This document shows, one piece after another, positions 1-6,076 of a DNA stretch of 9,534 nt. Numbering within the stretch: position 1 is the first letter of the stretch; every line of letters begins with the position of its first letter. The notes below the pieces were generated by a model. That model saw nothing but the letters and a program-made list of their open reading frames with translations. It was not told the DNA's origin and did no database searches. Location: contig JBBRFH010000129.1 of the NCBI GenBank assembly GCA_038224615.1, forward strand, positions 1 through 9,534, written 5' to 3'. This stretch comes from JBBRFH01 sp038224615. Lineage in GTDB: Bacteria; Planctomycetota; Phycisphaerae; Tepidisphaerales; Tepidisphaeraceae. The translations under genes were made by a program, and so were the position numbers.

Positions 1-16
1 AGCGGGAGGGCGTATT

Positions 17-84
17 CGTAGTGTGGGCATCCTGCCCACGCGGAATTTGAATTCAATGCGCGTGGGCAGGATGCCCACACTACG
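17..84. repeat. Perfect 26-bp inverted repeat with nested hairpins
   Basis: Arms 17-42 and 59-84 are exact reverse complements, 26 of 26, around a 16-base loop (43-58). Each arm is also a small hairpin by itself: GTGGGCA, a TCC loop, then TGCCCAC. The DNA or RNA can therefore form one long hairpin or two short ones. The loop contains the 10-base palindrome TTGAATTCAA. It lies beyond the terminator of the HEAT-repeat gene and codes for nothing I can see. It looks like a dispersed repetitive extragenic palindrome; membership of a family is inferred, since only one copy is in view. Confidence 0.85.
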
Positions 85-110
85 ACAAATCCGCGATTGA
101 TTTCAGTGCA

Positions 111-142
111 TTTCTCCGTGCTCTCTGTGTCTCTGTGGCCAA
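111..142. repeat. Short CTCTGTG-type degenerate tandem repeat
   Basis: The stretch contains imperfect copies of a CTCTGTG-like unit (CTCCGTG, CTCTCTGTG, TCTCTGTGG). It is intergenic, between the palindrome and the terminator of the HEAT-repeat gene. Similar wording recurs between genes in some planctomycete genomes from memory, but this was not checked. Function unknown. Confidence 0.4.
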
Positions 143-163
143 CTCCTCCAATATCATCAAATG

Positions 164-193
164 AAAAACCCGCGACTCGGGAGTCGCGGGTTT
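164..193 (-). terminator. Intrinsic terminator of the HEAT-repeat gene
   Basis: On the minus strand, 28 bases after the stop codon, a 12-bp GC-rich stem (arms 182-193 and 166-177, four-base loop 178-181) is followed by five T residues, the complement of A164-A168. This is the classic Rho-independent layout. It is placed to end transcription of the gene at 221-2428. Confidence 0.85.
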
Positions 194-220
194 GTTCGAT
201 TCATCGTAGGCCGTGAATCG

Positions 221-2428
221 TTACCTTCGCGACTGTTCGACGATCAGGGTCTTGGCCTGGTCGCTTGGCAGGTTGAGCGCGCCACGCGCTTCGGCGGCGG
301 CCGACTTGACGTCGGGGTTGGTGGCGTCCTTCACCACGTGGTCCAGCGCTTCGATCTGGGCGGCGTCGAGCTTGTTGCCCCAGAACTTGGCGCTGACGGA
401 GGTGCTCTTAAAGAGGCTGACCTTCACGTCGTCGGCGGTCGCGTCGGTGGTGGCCTTGAGCAAAATGCCCTTCTGGGCGTCGTCGCTGTTCAGCAGCGCC
501 AAGCCTTCGCCGGCCAGTTTGATGATCTCCGGACGGGCGTCTTCGAGGGCACCCAGCAGCGTCGAGCGGGCGGGGGTCAGGTCGAGGATCTGCCCACGCG
601 AGATCGCCAGACGCTTGATGAGTTCGCCGGCCCGGGTGGCGTACTGGGTCGCCAGTGCCGGATCGAGCGGCAACGCGCCCGAGGCCTCGCGGGCGGCGGT
701 CAGCACGTCCTTAAGGGCCGACGGGTCGGACGACATCGTCGTGCTAATCGTCGGATCGGTGACCTTGCGGGTCTCCCATTGGCTGGCGTTGCTCTTGACG
801 ATGAACAGCTTACCGGCGGCGCGGATCTTGGGCGACTGGGCGATCAGGCCCAGCAGCGTCTCGATTTCGGCTGGCTGGAGTTCGTCGCTGATGAGAACGA
901 CGTCGATTGCCGGCAGCGATGCCGACGCCGACAAGGCACCGGCGGCGCTGGTGGCGCCGGTCACCACGAAGCCCTGGCGCTTCAGCGCATCGACGATGGC
1001 GTTGACGGCTTCCTGGGTCGGCAGCACCGCGAGCACGCTGGGCGTGCCGGTCTGCGAGATCGCCTCAGCAAGGAGCGGGACGACCAGTTCCTGACCATTA
1101 AACGCCGACTGCGGCAGCGCCTGGGCGACGGTGAACGCCGCCTCGAAGCGGACGCGGCGGTCGCCGTACTGCATGGCGTCGATGATCGACTGTGTGTCCC
1201 CGGACTTGAAGTTCGAGTCGCCGGCGATTTCCTGCAGAGACTTCACCGCCGCCAGCGCGACCGGATTGTTGCGATCGTGCAGCGCCCGGGCGAGGGTGGC
1301 GTTGAGGTACTTCGCGCCAGCGGTGACGCCGTAGTAGTGGGCGTTGGGCTGGGCGTCGGCGCGGGTGGCGTCCTTCTCGCCGGCGGGTAGCTCGGCTTCA
1401 CGCTTGTAGTTGGCGGCGAGCCACAGGCTCAGCGCGTCCTGCGGCGTGTTGAGCGCCAAGGCGTACTCGGCGGCGCGCATCGACATGATTTCGTTGAAGA
1501 TCGCCGGCGGGACGGGCGTGCGGAGCAAGCCCTTGTCGCCGTCCACACGCCAGACGTTGGCGGTGGGGAAGCGGAGGTCGGCGGTCAGCGACGACTTGTC
1601 GTAGTAGAGCTTCTCGCTCAGTTCGTAGAACAGGTCGGCCGAGGTGTTGCTGCCGCTGTAGCGGAGCTGCTCGAGGGCGCGGGCGGCGACGGTCTTGATC
1701 GTGTCGCTCGGACCGGCCTCGGTGATACGGACGAGGTACGGGACCGCCGAGTCGTAGCCGAGGTTGCCGAGCAGCGAGATGACGACCTCGAGCTGCTGCT
1801 GGTCCTTGGTTTCCGTCGCGGCGACGAGCGGGTTCACCGCGTAGCGCCCGAGGTCAACAATTGCCCGGCGGATCGCGCCGTGCTGGGCCTGCCTGGCCGG
1901 ATCCTTCAGCACATCGAGCATGAGCGGAACTGCCAGCTCACCGCTTTCGCGCAACTGCACCATCGCCAGCCCGTAGGCGCGGGCGTTGGTGCTCAGGCGT
2001 TCGATGTTCGACTGGATGAACTCCGGCTTGCCACGCCGCTCGAAGCGGCCTTTGTTGATGATCTCGGCGATCTGGTTGGCGACGTCCTTGGTCTCGGGCG
2101 TGCCCTGCCAGCGGATGACCCACTCGTTGAGGTCGTCGCTGCGGTCGCCGGCAACTTTCTCGAACGCCTCCAGCACCTTGATCGGATTGCCGGCGGCGGC
2201 GGTGATGTCGGCGGCCTTGGCGACCGCGAGGTCGTAGCGCGCGACTTTCCCGTAATGCCAGAAATCTTCGACCGCTTTGATAAGCGGGTCGGCGTTCTGT
2301 TGCACTTCCTGGGCCTGAACCGGAGCGACCAGCAGCAGCGGGGCGATCGACGCGCCAACCACCGCGGCCCGCAACCGAACGGCTACCAGCGAGGGAGCCC
2401 AATACGAAGACAGGGGACGACGAATCAT
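221..2428 (-). CDS. Exported HEAT-repeat protein with receiver-like domain
   Basis: The protein has 735 residues and no assigned function. The start at 2428 is preferred over an in-frame ATG at 2476 because GGAGG (2437-2441) lies 8 bases upstream and because translation then begins with a typical signal peptide: MIRR, a hydrophobic stretch over residues 21-36, and a likely signal peptidase I site after VQA (residue 39). The mature protein should lie outside the cytoplasmic membrane. HEAT-like paired helices are visible at about 164-256, 379-439 and 622-717. Between the last two, residues about 463-581 follow the pattern of a CheY-like receiver: a VLAVL first strand, a DALKRQGFVV helix and strand, and an IDVVLIS third strand. 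The acidic pair is missing and the phospho-acceptor Asp is Ser514, so it would be a pseudo-receiver. HEAT repeats normally act as protein-binding scaffolds. The gene appears monocistronic, with its own terminator. The HEAT and signal peptide calls are solid; the receiver call is by eye only. Confidence 0.85.
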   Translation of the reverse strand: MIRRPLSSYWAPSLVAVRLRAAVVGASIAPLLLVAPVQAQEVQQNADPLIKAVEDFWHYGKVARYDLAVAKAADITAAAGNPIKVLEAFEKVAGDRSDDLNEWVIRWQGTPETKDVANQIAEIINKGRFERRGKPEFIQSNIERLSTNARAYGLAMVQLRESGELAVPLMLDVLKDPARQAQHGAIRRAIVDLGRYAVNPLVAATETKDQQQLEVVISLLGNLGYDSAVPYLVRITEAGPSDTIKTVAARALEQLRYSGSNTSADLFYELSEKLYYDKSSLTADLRFPTANVWRVDGDKGLLRTPVPPAIFNEIMSMRAAEYALALNTPQDALSLWLAANYKREAELPAGEKDATRADAQPNAHYYGVTAGAKYLNATLARALHDRNNPVALAAVKSLQEIAGDSNFKSGDTQSIIDAMQYGDRRVRFEAAFTVAQALPQSAFNGQELVVPLLAEAISQTGTPSVLAVLPTQEAVNAIVDALKRQGFVVTGATSAAGALSASASLPAIDVVLISDELQPAEIETLLGLIAQSPKIRAAGKLFIVKSNASQWETRKVTDPTISTTMSSDPSALKDVLTAAREASGALPLDPALATQYATRAGELIKRLAISRGQILDLTPARSTLLGALEDARPEIIKLAGEGLALLNSDDAQKGILLKATTDATADDVKVSLFKSTSVSAKFWGNKLDAAQIEALDHVVKDATNPDVKSAAAEARGALNLPSDQAKTLIVEQSRR

Positions 2429-2436
2429 GGTGCGGG

Positions 2437-2441
2437 CCTCC
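2437..2441 (-). promoter_or_regulatory. Shine-Dalgarno site of HEAT-repeat gene
   Basis: GGAGG on the minus strand lies 8 bases before the ATG at 2428. It decides the start of this gene, since the longer in-frame start at 2476 would place this site inside the coding region and put 16 polar residues before the signal peptide. Confidence 0.75.
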
Positions 2442-2614
2442 AAGGGGTGCTTATTCAACGAGGGCATAGCGTGCATTCAAGGCTGAGCGTGCGAGACGAC
2501 AGTTCTCCGCGTACAGAATCGACGTGCCGCAGGCATCGGCCGATTGTGCAGCGTGAGGGTAAATCGCGCTCCCATAAGTGTCAACAAACAGGAGGCTTGG
2601 CAACACGACGACGG

Positions 2615-2784
2615 GGCAACCGCATATGCCACTCTTGCCTCCCTCTCCCATGTACGCATGGGAGAGGGCCGGGGTGAGGGTCTTCGGATTGCGCTGATAA
2701 ACGCGAGTTAAACTGACGCTCGGCCCTCACCGTTCCCTCTCCCGGATTACCGGGAGAGGGTATCAATGCCCATATGCGGTTGCC
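2615..2784. repeat. Two facing copies of a ~65-base hairpin element
   Basis: The left copy (2615-2680) and right copy (2724-2784, read on the opposite strand) share the same order of parts. First comes the identical 14-base box GGCAACCGCATATG (2615-2628 and 2771-2784). A strong hairpin with CCCTCTCCC/GGGAGAGGG arms follows (2641-2652 with 2657-2668, 12 bp; 2735-2745 with 2750-2760, 11 bp). The last part is GGTGAGGG. The hairpin loops and spacers differ between copies, so the stems and boxes are kept while the rest has diverged. The copies are separated by 43 bases. This looks like a REP or MITE-like palindromic pair; there is no transposase nearby. Confidence 0.75.
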
Positions 2785-2951
2785 CTGCAAGCGACGACTA
2801 TTTGCCACATCGCCATGCGGAAGTCGATTGCGCCTTCGCGGTGGAAGCCAGGCTTTCGTGCAAAGTCGGGCGCGCTGGAAATTCGCACCCCGGACGCTCT
2901 CCCGCGAGTATGCGGGCGTCAGATGCGCTCATGCTGTTGCCAGGTCCGACA

Positions 2952-3200
2952 TCACGCCGGGTCGTAGCCGCGTCCGCCGAAGGGATGACAGCGGAACAGT
3001 CGTTTGACGGTCTTCCAGCCCCCCTTGAGGGCCCCGTACTGGGTGATGGCGTCGATTCCGTACTGGCTGCAGGTCGGATGGAAGCGGCACTGCCCGCCCA
3101 GCAGACGCCCAAGTGTGACGCGGTAGAGGACGATCAGCCCGATCAGCACGCGCTGGGGTCCGGCGAGCCGGGCGGGGTTGGGAGGGGCGGTTTCAGGCAT
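2952..3200 (-). CDS. yidD: YidD membrane protein insertion efficiency factor
   Basis: A small 82-residue protein of the YidD (DUF37) family, the usual length. Known relatives sit at the inner face of the cytoplasmic membrane and help YidC/Sec insertion of membrane proteins. The family signature is complete: CRFHPTCSQY (residues 38-47, with Cys38 and Cys44) and RLFRCHPF (67-74, with Cys71), ending in a Gly-rich GGRGYDP tail. A short hydrophobic helix at about 18-34 matches the membrane-associated segment of the family. Its ATG overlaps the end of rnpA by 8 bases (ATGCCTGA), so translation is probably coupled. The common neighbour yidC is not in the window. Confidence 0.96.
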   Translation of the reverse strand: MPETAPPNPARLAGPQRVLIGLIVLYRVTLGRLLGGQCRFHPTCSQYGIDAITQYGALKGGWKTVKRLFRCHPFGGRGYDPA

Positions 3201-3609
3201 CGCCAGCAGTCGAGTTCGGCGTTGAATCGGGCGTCGAAGCCGGGCGCTGCTCTCGCGCGACCAGCTTCACCATCAGCCCCGAGAGCGTCTTCTGATACTC
3301 CGCCAGCGTCAGCGGCAGATGCCGCTTGACCAGCACCACCACGTCAAACGCCCGCGGCCAGTCGTGCTGCATCATGCGGAACGACTCGCGCAGCAGCCGT
3401 TTGATCCGATTCCGCCTGGCCGCGATCCCCACGTGCCGGCCGATGCTGATGCCCATGCGGGATTGCCGGGCGTCGCAAGGCGCTATCGCCATCCCGATCG
3501 GCCCGCGCCAGGCGCGGTTCTCATGCTCCAGAATTTTCTTAAACGTCCCCCGCCCCCCCAGGCGGTTGGCCTTCGGATGGCGATAGCGTTTGTCAGGTGA
3601 CTCGATCAT
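3193..3609 (-). CDS. rnpA: Ribonuclease P protein component
   Basis: A 138-residue basic protein, slightly longer than the usual 110-130 because of a Ser/Thr/Pro-rich tail (about 122-138). It binds RNase P RNA and helps it remove the 5' leader from precursor tRNAs. The family pattern is clear: HPKANRLGGRGTFKKI near the start (11-26), RMGISIGRHVG (51-61) and the RNA-binding RNR motif ARRNRIKRLLRESFR (64-78). The ATG at 3609 has no strong SD site; only AGGG lies near it. The gene overlaps yidD by 8 bases, the classic rnpA-yidD pairing, but rpmH, which normally precedes rnpA, is absent: the 142 bases up to trxB hold a large inverted repeat and no reading frame for L34. Confidence 0.96.
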   Translation of the reverse strand: MIESPDKRYRHPKANRLGGRGTFKKILEHENRAWRGPIGMAIAPCDARQSRMGISIGRHVGIAARRNRIKRLLRESFRMMQHDWPRAFDVVVLVKRHLPLTLAEYQKTLSGLMVKLVAREQRPASTPDSTPNSTAGDA

Positions 3610-3638
3610 GGCGCCCTGGATGCCCGGAGGGGTGTATT

Positions 3639-3736
3639 AGCCGCGAAGTTGCGATGAGCGCGAAGGTAAACGCGAAGAATTCCACCCATCTGGTTTTCTT
3701 CGCGTTCGTCTTCGCGCTCATCGCAACTTCGCGGCT
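3639..3736. repeat. 41-bp inverted repeat between trxB and rnpA
   Basis: Arms 3639-3679 and 3696-3736 match as reverse complements at 38 of 41 positions, with the three differences adjacent (GTA against ACG), around a 16-base loop (3680-3695). The arms carry three spaced TTCGCG words each. Transcribed on the minus strand it would form a very stable hairpin starting 15 bases after the trxB stop codon and ending 29 bases before the rnpA start. It has no T run, so it is not a textbook terminator. It may protect or process RNA ends, or be a mobile palindrome; neither is shown. Confidence 0.85.
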
Positions 3737-3751
3737 TCCAATTCTTATTTC

Positions 3752-4741
3752 TTAGTGTACGCCGTGATCTGCCAGCCAGCGTTCGGCGTCGATGGCGGCT
3801 TTGCAGCCCATGCCGGCGGCGCTGATGGCTTGGCGGTAGATTTGATCTGCCACGTCGCCGGCGGCGAAGACGCCGTCGATATTCGTCAGCGTGCGGAAGC
3901 CGTCGACGAGCTTGATGTAGCCTTTGTCGTCCAAACCGACGCCGCTGTCGCTCAGGAAGTGCGTGTTGGGGGTATGGCCGATCGCGACGAACAGGCCCTT
4001 GATCGGCAGCGTCGACCACTGGTTGGTCTTCACGTTCTTGAGCTTCAGCGCCTCGATGTAGTTTTCGCCGAGCACGTCTTCGACGACGGTGTCCCAGATG
4101 ACCTGGACCTTGGGGCTTTCGAGGATGCGCTTCTGCATCACCTTGCTGGCGCGGAACTCATCGCGGCGGTGGATGACGTAGACCTTGGACGCGAACTTGG
4201 TGAGGTACGACGCCTCTTCCATCGCGGTATCCCCGCCGCCCACGACCGCCAACTCCTGATTGCGGAATGCCGGCAATGCGCCGTCGCACACCGCGCACGC
4301 GCTCACGCCGCCGCCAGCGATGGCGAGGCGATATTCATTGGCGAGGCCGATCCAATTGGCGCTTGCGCCTGTCGCGATGATGACGCTGTGCGCTTCGATC
4401 CAGTTCTCATCGCTGGTGTAAAGCTTGAACGGCTTGGATGAGAAATCGCATTTAAGGATGTCGAGCGTCTCGATGCGCGTGCCGAACCGTACGGCTTGGT
4501 CCTTGAACTTCTCCATCATTTCCGGCCCGGTGACGCCGGTGGGGAAGCCGGGGTAATTCTCGACCTCAGTGGTCAGCATCAACTGCCCGCCGGGGAGCTG
4601 GATGGTCGGCGTCTGCTTGGGAATGCCTTCGTAGACGACGGGATTGAGATTGGCCCGCGCCGCGTAAATGGCAGCGGTCCAACCGGCGGGACCGGAACCG
4701 ATGATGACGATTTTTTCGGCGGCGGATGCGGTTGTAGCCAT
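3752..4741 (-). CDS. trxB: Thioredoxin reductase
   Basis: Using the ATG at 4741 the protein has 329 residues, close to the family norm of about 310-335. It is the cytosolic flavoenzyme that passes electrons from NADPH through FAD and a redox disulfide to thioredoxin. Domains in order: FAD-binding GSGPAG (15-20), the GGQLMLTTEVENYPGF stretch (51-66), the redox pair Cys149-Ala-Val-Cys152 followed by DG, an NADPH-binding GGGDTAMEEA (168-177) and HRRDEFRASK (191-200) typical of NADPH rather than NADH use, and C-terminal FAD-binding GVFAAGDVADQIYRQ (residues 290-304). An in-frame start at 4837 would add 32 residues outside the family pattern. No SD site precedes 4741; TAATAT lies 10 bases upstream. 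The gene is divergent from the site-2 protease gene and is followed by rnpA-yidD after a large inverted repeat. Confidence 0.95.
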   Translation of the reverse strand: MATTASAAEKIVIIGSGPAGWTAAIYAARANLNPVVYEGIPKQTPTIQLPGGQLMLTTEVENYPGFPTGVTGPEMMEKFKDQAVRFGTRIETLDILKCDFSSKPFKLYTSDENWIEAHSVIIATGASANWIGLANEYRLAIAGGGVSACAVCDGALPAFRNQELAVVGGGDTAMEEASYLTKFASKVYVIHRRDEFRASKVMQKRILESPKVQVIWDTVVEDVLGENYIEALKLKNVKTNQWSTLPIKGLFVAIGHTPNTHFLSDSGVGLDDKGYIKLVDGFRTLTNIDGVFAAGDVADQIYRQAISAAGMGCKAAIDAERWLADHGVH

Positions 4742-4751
4742 GATCGAACGA

Positions 4752-4757
4752 ATATTA
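4752..4757 (-). promoter_or_regulatory. Possible -10 box of trxB
   Basis: TAATAT on the minus strand resembles the sigma-70 -10 hexamer. It lies only 10 bases before the trxB ATG, which would give an almost leaderless transcript and would fit the absence of an SD site. I see no good -35 at the right spacing, so this is tentative. Confidence 0.3.
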
Positions 4758-4831
4758 GGCGAAAGATTGCGACGATGCACGATGCCCGCCAAACTGCCAA
4801 GCCCCAGCCACGACAATGCCGCCGAGGCTGC

Positions 4832-4837
4832 TATCAT
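4832..4837 (+). promoter_or_regulatory. Possible -10 box of the site-2 protease gene
   Basis: TATCAT matches the -10 consensus at five of six positions and lies 8 bases before the ATG at 4846, implying a leaderless or nearly leaderless transcript. No clear -35 and no SD site accompany it. It shares the 104-base divergent spacer with the trxB candidate. Confidence 0.25.
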
Positions 4838-4845
4838 CCGGGTCT

Positions 4846-5508
4846 ATGCTCGCGCTCGGCCTGTTCATCAATAACGCGGTGGAGAACCCCACCTATTTCT
4901 TTGCCGTCATTATCACGGTCGTCATCAGCATCACGCTGCACGAGCTGGCGCACGGCATTGTCGCGGTGAAGCTCGGCGACGACACGCCCATCGTCACCGG
5001 GCACATGACGATGAACCCGCTGGTACACATGGGGATGTTCTCCATCATCCTGCTGCTGCTGGCGGGGATCGCGTTCGGGGCGATGCCGGTGGACCGCACG
5101 CGGCTGCGCGGCAAGTACGCCGAAGCGCTGGTCGCGCTCGCGGGACCGGCGACGAATCTCGTGCTGGCGGTGCTGGCGACGGTGGCGCTCGGGCTGTGCT
5201 ATCGGTACGGCGTCTTCGCGCCCGACAACCAGGTACATCAGAGAGCCGAAATGCTGCTGACGGTGTTCGGCATTCTCAACTTCGCGCTGCTGCTGTTCAA
5301 CCTGCTTCCGATCCCGCCGCTGGACGGGTCGCTGGTCGCGGCCAACCTGTCTCCCGCTTACCGCAATTTCATGTCCAGCCAGGTGGCGCAAGGCGCGATG
5401 CAGGCAGTCTTCTTCGCCATGTTCCTGGGCGGCGCGTCATACATCTTCAGCGGGGCGCAGTGGGTCTGGGTGAAGCTCCTGGTCCTTATCACGGGCGCCG
5501 GCATGTGA
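4846..5508 (+). CDS. Site-2 protease family (M50) membrane metalloprotease
   Basis: About 220 residues from the ATG at 4846; an in-frame ATG at 4816 would add ten residues and cannot be excluded. It is a polytopic intramembrane zinc protease of the compact M50B type, with no PDZ or CBS domain. Zinc ligands are in HELAH (His32, Glu33, His36) and the third ligand is probably Asp160 in NLLPIPPLDGS. The family stretch GHMTMNPLVHMG (52-63) and the AGPATN motif (99-104) are present. Hydrophobic segments lie at about 15-33, 64-80, 93-116, 136-157, 183-200 and 206-217. Relatives of this short form are mostly uncharacterised; SpoIVFB-like members cleave membrane-bound transcription factor precursors, but no substrate is visible here. 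The gene ends exactly against the Nudix gene on the other strand. Confidence 0.9.
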   Translation: MLALGLFINNAVENPTYFFAVIITVVISITLHELAHGIVAVKLGDDTPIVTGHMTMNPLVHMGMFSIILLLLAGIAFGAMPVDRTRLRGKYAEALVALAGPATNLVLAVLATVALGLCYRYGVFAPDNQVHQRAEMLLTVFGILNFALLLFNLLPIPPLDGSLVAANLSPAYRNFMSSQVAQGAMQAVFFAMFLGGASYIFSGAQWVWVKLLVLITGAGM

Positions 5509-5988
5509 TCAGCCGAACCGCGCGGGCACATGAGCGCCCGGCTCCAGCGCGTCGGCGATGTTGCGGCGATACTTCGCGATGAGGTCCGCCGGCAGTTGGT
5601 CGGCGGCGAACCACGTCAGTTCGAGCGATTCGTCGTCGGTGATCCGCGGCGTCTGCCCGGCGGCGGCGAGACAGCGGAAGCAGATCGTGACGTACTGCGC
5701 CTGGTCCCCATTGGAGTACGTCACCGATGGCTCGGCGTAGACACCGCTCAGGCGGTCGATCGTGACGCGCAGGCCGGTTTCCTCTTCGATCTCGCGCAGG
5801 ATCGCCCCGTCCGGCGAATCGCCCGGCTCCATCACGCCGCCGAGGATTCCCCAGCGGCCGTTATCGCTGCGGCGCTGCAGCAACAGTTCCCCGCGCTCAT
5901 TGAACACCACCGCCGTCACGCCAGGCAGGAGCATGAGATCGTTGCCGATCTTTTTCCGCAGGGCGAGCACGTAGTGGGGGATGGGCAT
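5509..5988 (-). CDS. Nudix hydrolase
   Basis: 159 residues from the ATG at 5988; an upstream in-frame ATG at 6054 would run translation through an inverted repeat and add 22 residues outside the family pattern. Nudix enzymes hydrolyse a nucleoside diphosphate linked to another group, using divalent metal. The Nudix box spans residues 51-73: GVMEPGD, then seven residues, then REIEEETGL (65-73). All catalytic acidic residues of REUXEEXGU are kept; the first Glu of the box is Asp57. The N-terminal helix (MPIPHYVLALRKKIGND) and the following PGVTAVVFNERGELLLQRR strand pair resemble a group of stand-alone bacterial Nudix proteins close to ADP-ribose or MutT-type enzymes. The substrate cannot be read from sequence. 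There is no SD site. The stop codon abuts that of the site-2 protease gene with no base between. Confidence 0.92.
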   Translation of the reverse strand: MPIPHYVLALRKKIGNDLMLLPGVTAVVFNERGELLLQRRSDNGRWGILGGVMEPGDSPDGAILREIEEETGLRVTIDRLSGVYAEPSVTYSNGDQAQYVTICFRCLAAAGQTPRITDDESLELTWFAADQLPADLIAKYRRNIADALEPGAHVPARFG

Positions 5989-5996
5989 GGGAACAA

Positions 5997-6002
5997 AGAT
6001 AA
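5997..6002 (-). promoter_or_regulatory. Possible -10 box of the Nudix gene
   Basis: TTATCT on the minus strand lies 8 bases before the ATG at 5988. It resembles a -10 hexamer only moderately and touches the arm of the inverted repeat at 6002-6069. With no SD site present, a leaderless start is possible but unproven. Confidence 0.2.
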
Positions 6003-6069
6003 GTGTGGCGTGATGAGTGTAACGTGAACAACGCAGCGGCTTATCACGCAACACTCATCACGTCACACT
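6002..6069. repeat. 26-bp inverted repeat between leuB-like and Nudix genes
   Basis: Outer arms 6002-6020 and 6051-6069 match at 18 of 19 positions; after two mismatches the pairing resumes for five bases (6023-6027 with 6044-6048). This gives 26-base arms around a 16-base loop (6028-6043). It begins 7 bases beyond the stop codon of the leuB-like gene on the minus strand and would fold into a stable hairpin in that transcript. There is no T run after it. It may mark the 3' end of the miaA-leuB transcript, or be a dispersed palindrome. Confidence 0.8.
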
Positions 6070-6076
6070 CGTCCGC

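Larger units (their letters stand above)
2429..2951. other. Gene-free region of about 520 bases
   Basis: I find no convincing gene here on either strand; open frames crossing it run through the hairpin repeats and have no family character. Positions 2615-2784 hold the paired inverted hairpin element described separately. Just downstream of yidD on the minus strand, an imperfect stem (GACG/CGTC 2893-2896 with 2917-2920, CCCGC/GCGGG 2901-2905 with 2912-2916) might help end the transcript, but it has no T run. The promoter of the HEAT-repeat gene probably lies in 2440-2600; I could not pick a good -35/-10 pair. Confidence 0.6.

Noticed and set aside
161..1390. Long plus-strand open frame opposite the HEAT-repeat gene
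   Set aside because: It is rich in Arg, Gly, Val and Asp with no family pattern, starts inside the terminator hairpin, and lies fully opposite a convincing gene. It is a high-GC antisense artefact.
2615..2784. Structured RNA gene or riboswitch
   Set aside because: The hairpins are explained by two inverted copies of a repeat, and they do not match the core motifs of RNase P RNA, SRP RNA, tmRNA or common riboswitches that I know.
2766..3329. Plus-strand open frame over the yidD and rnpA region
   Set aside because: Two well-supported genes with full family motifs occupy the opposite strand; this frame has only Ala/Pro/Ser-rich low-complexity content.
4742..4837. N-terminal extension of trxB from an ATG at 4837
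   Set aside because: The extra 32 residues fall outside the TrxB pattern and would run over the divergent promoter region; family alignment favours 4741.
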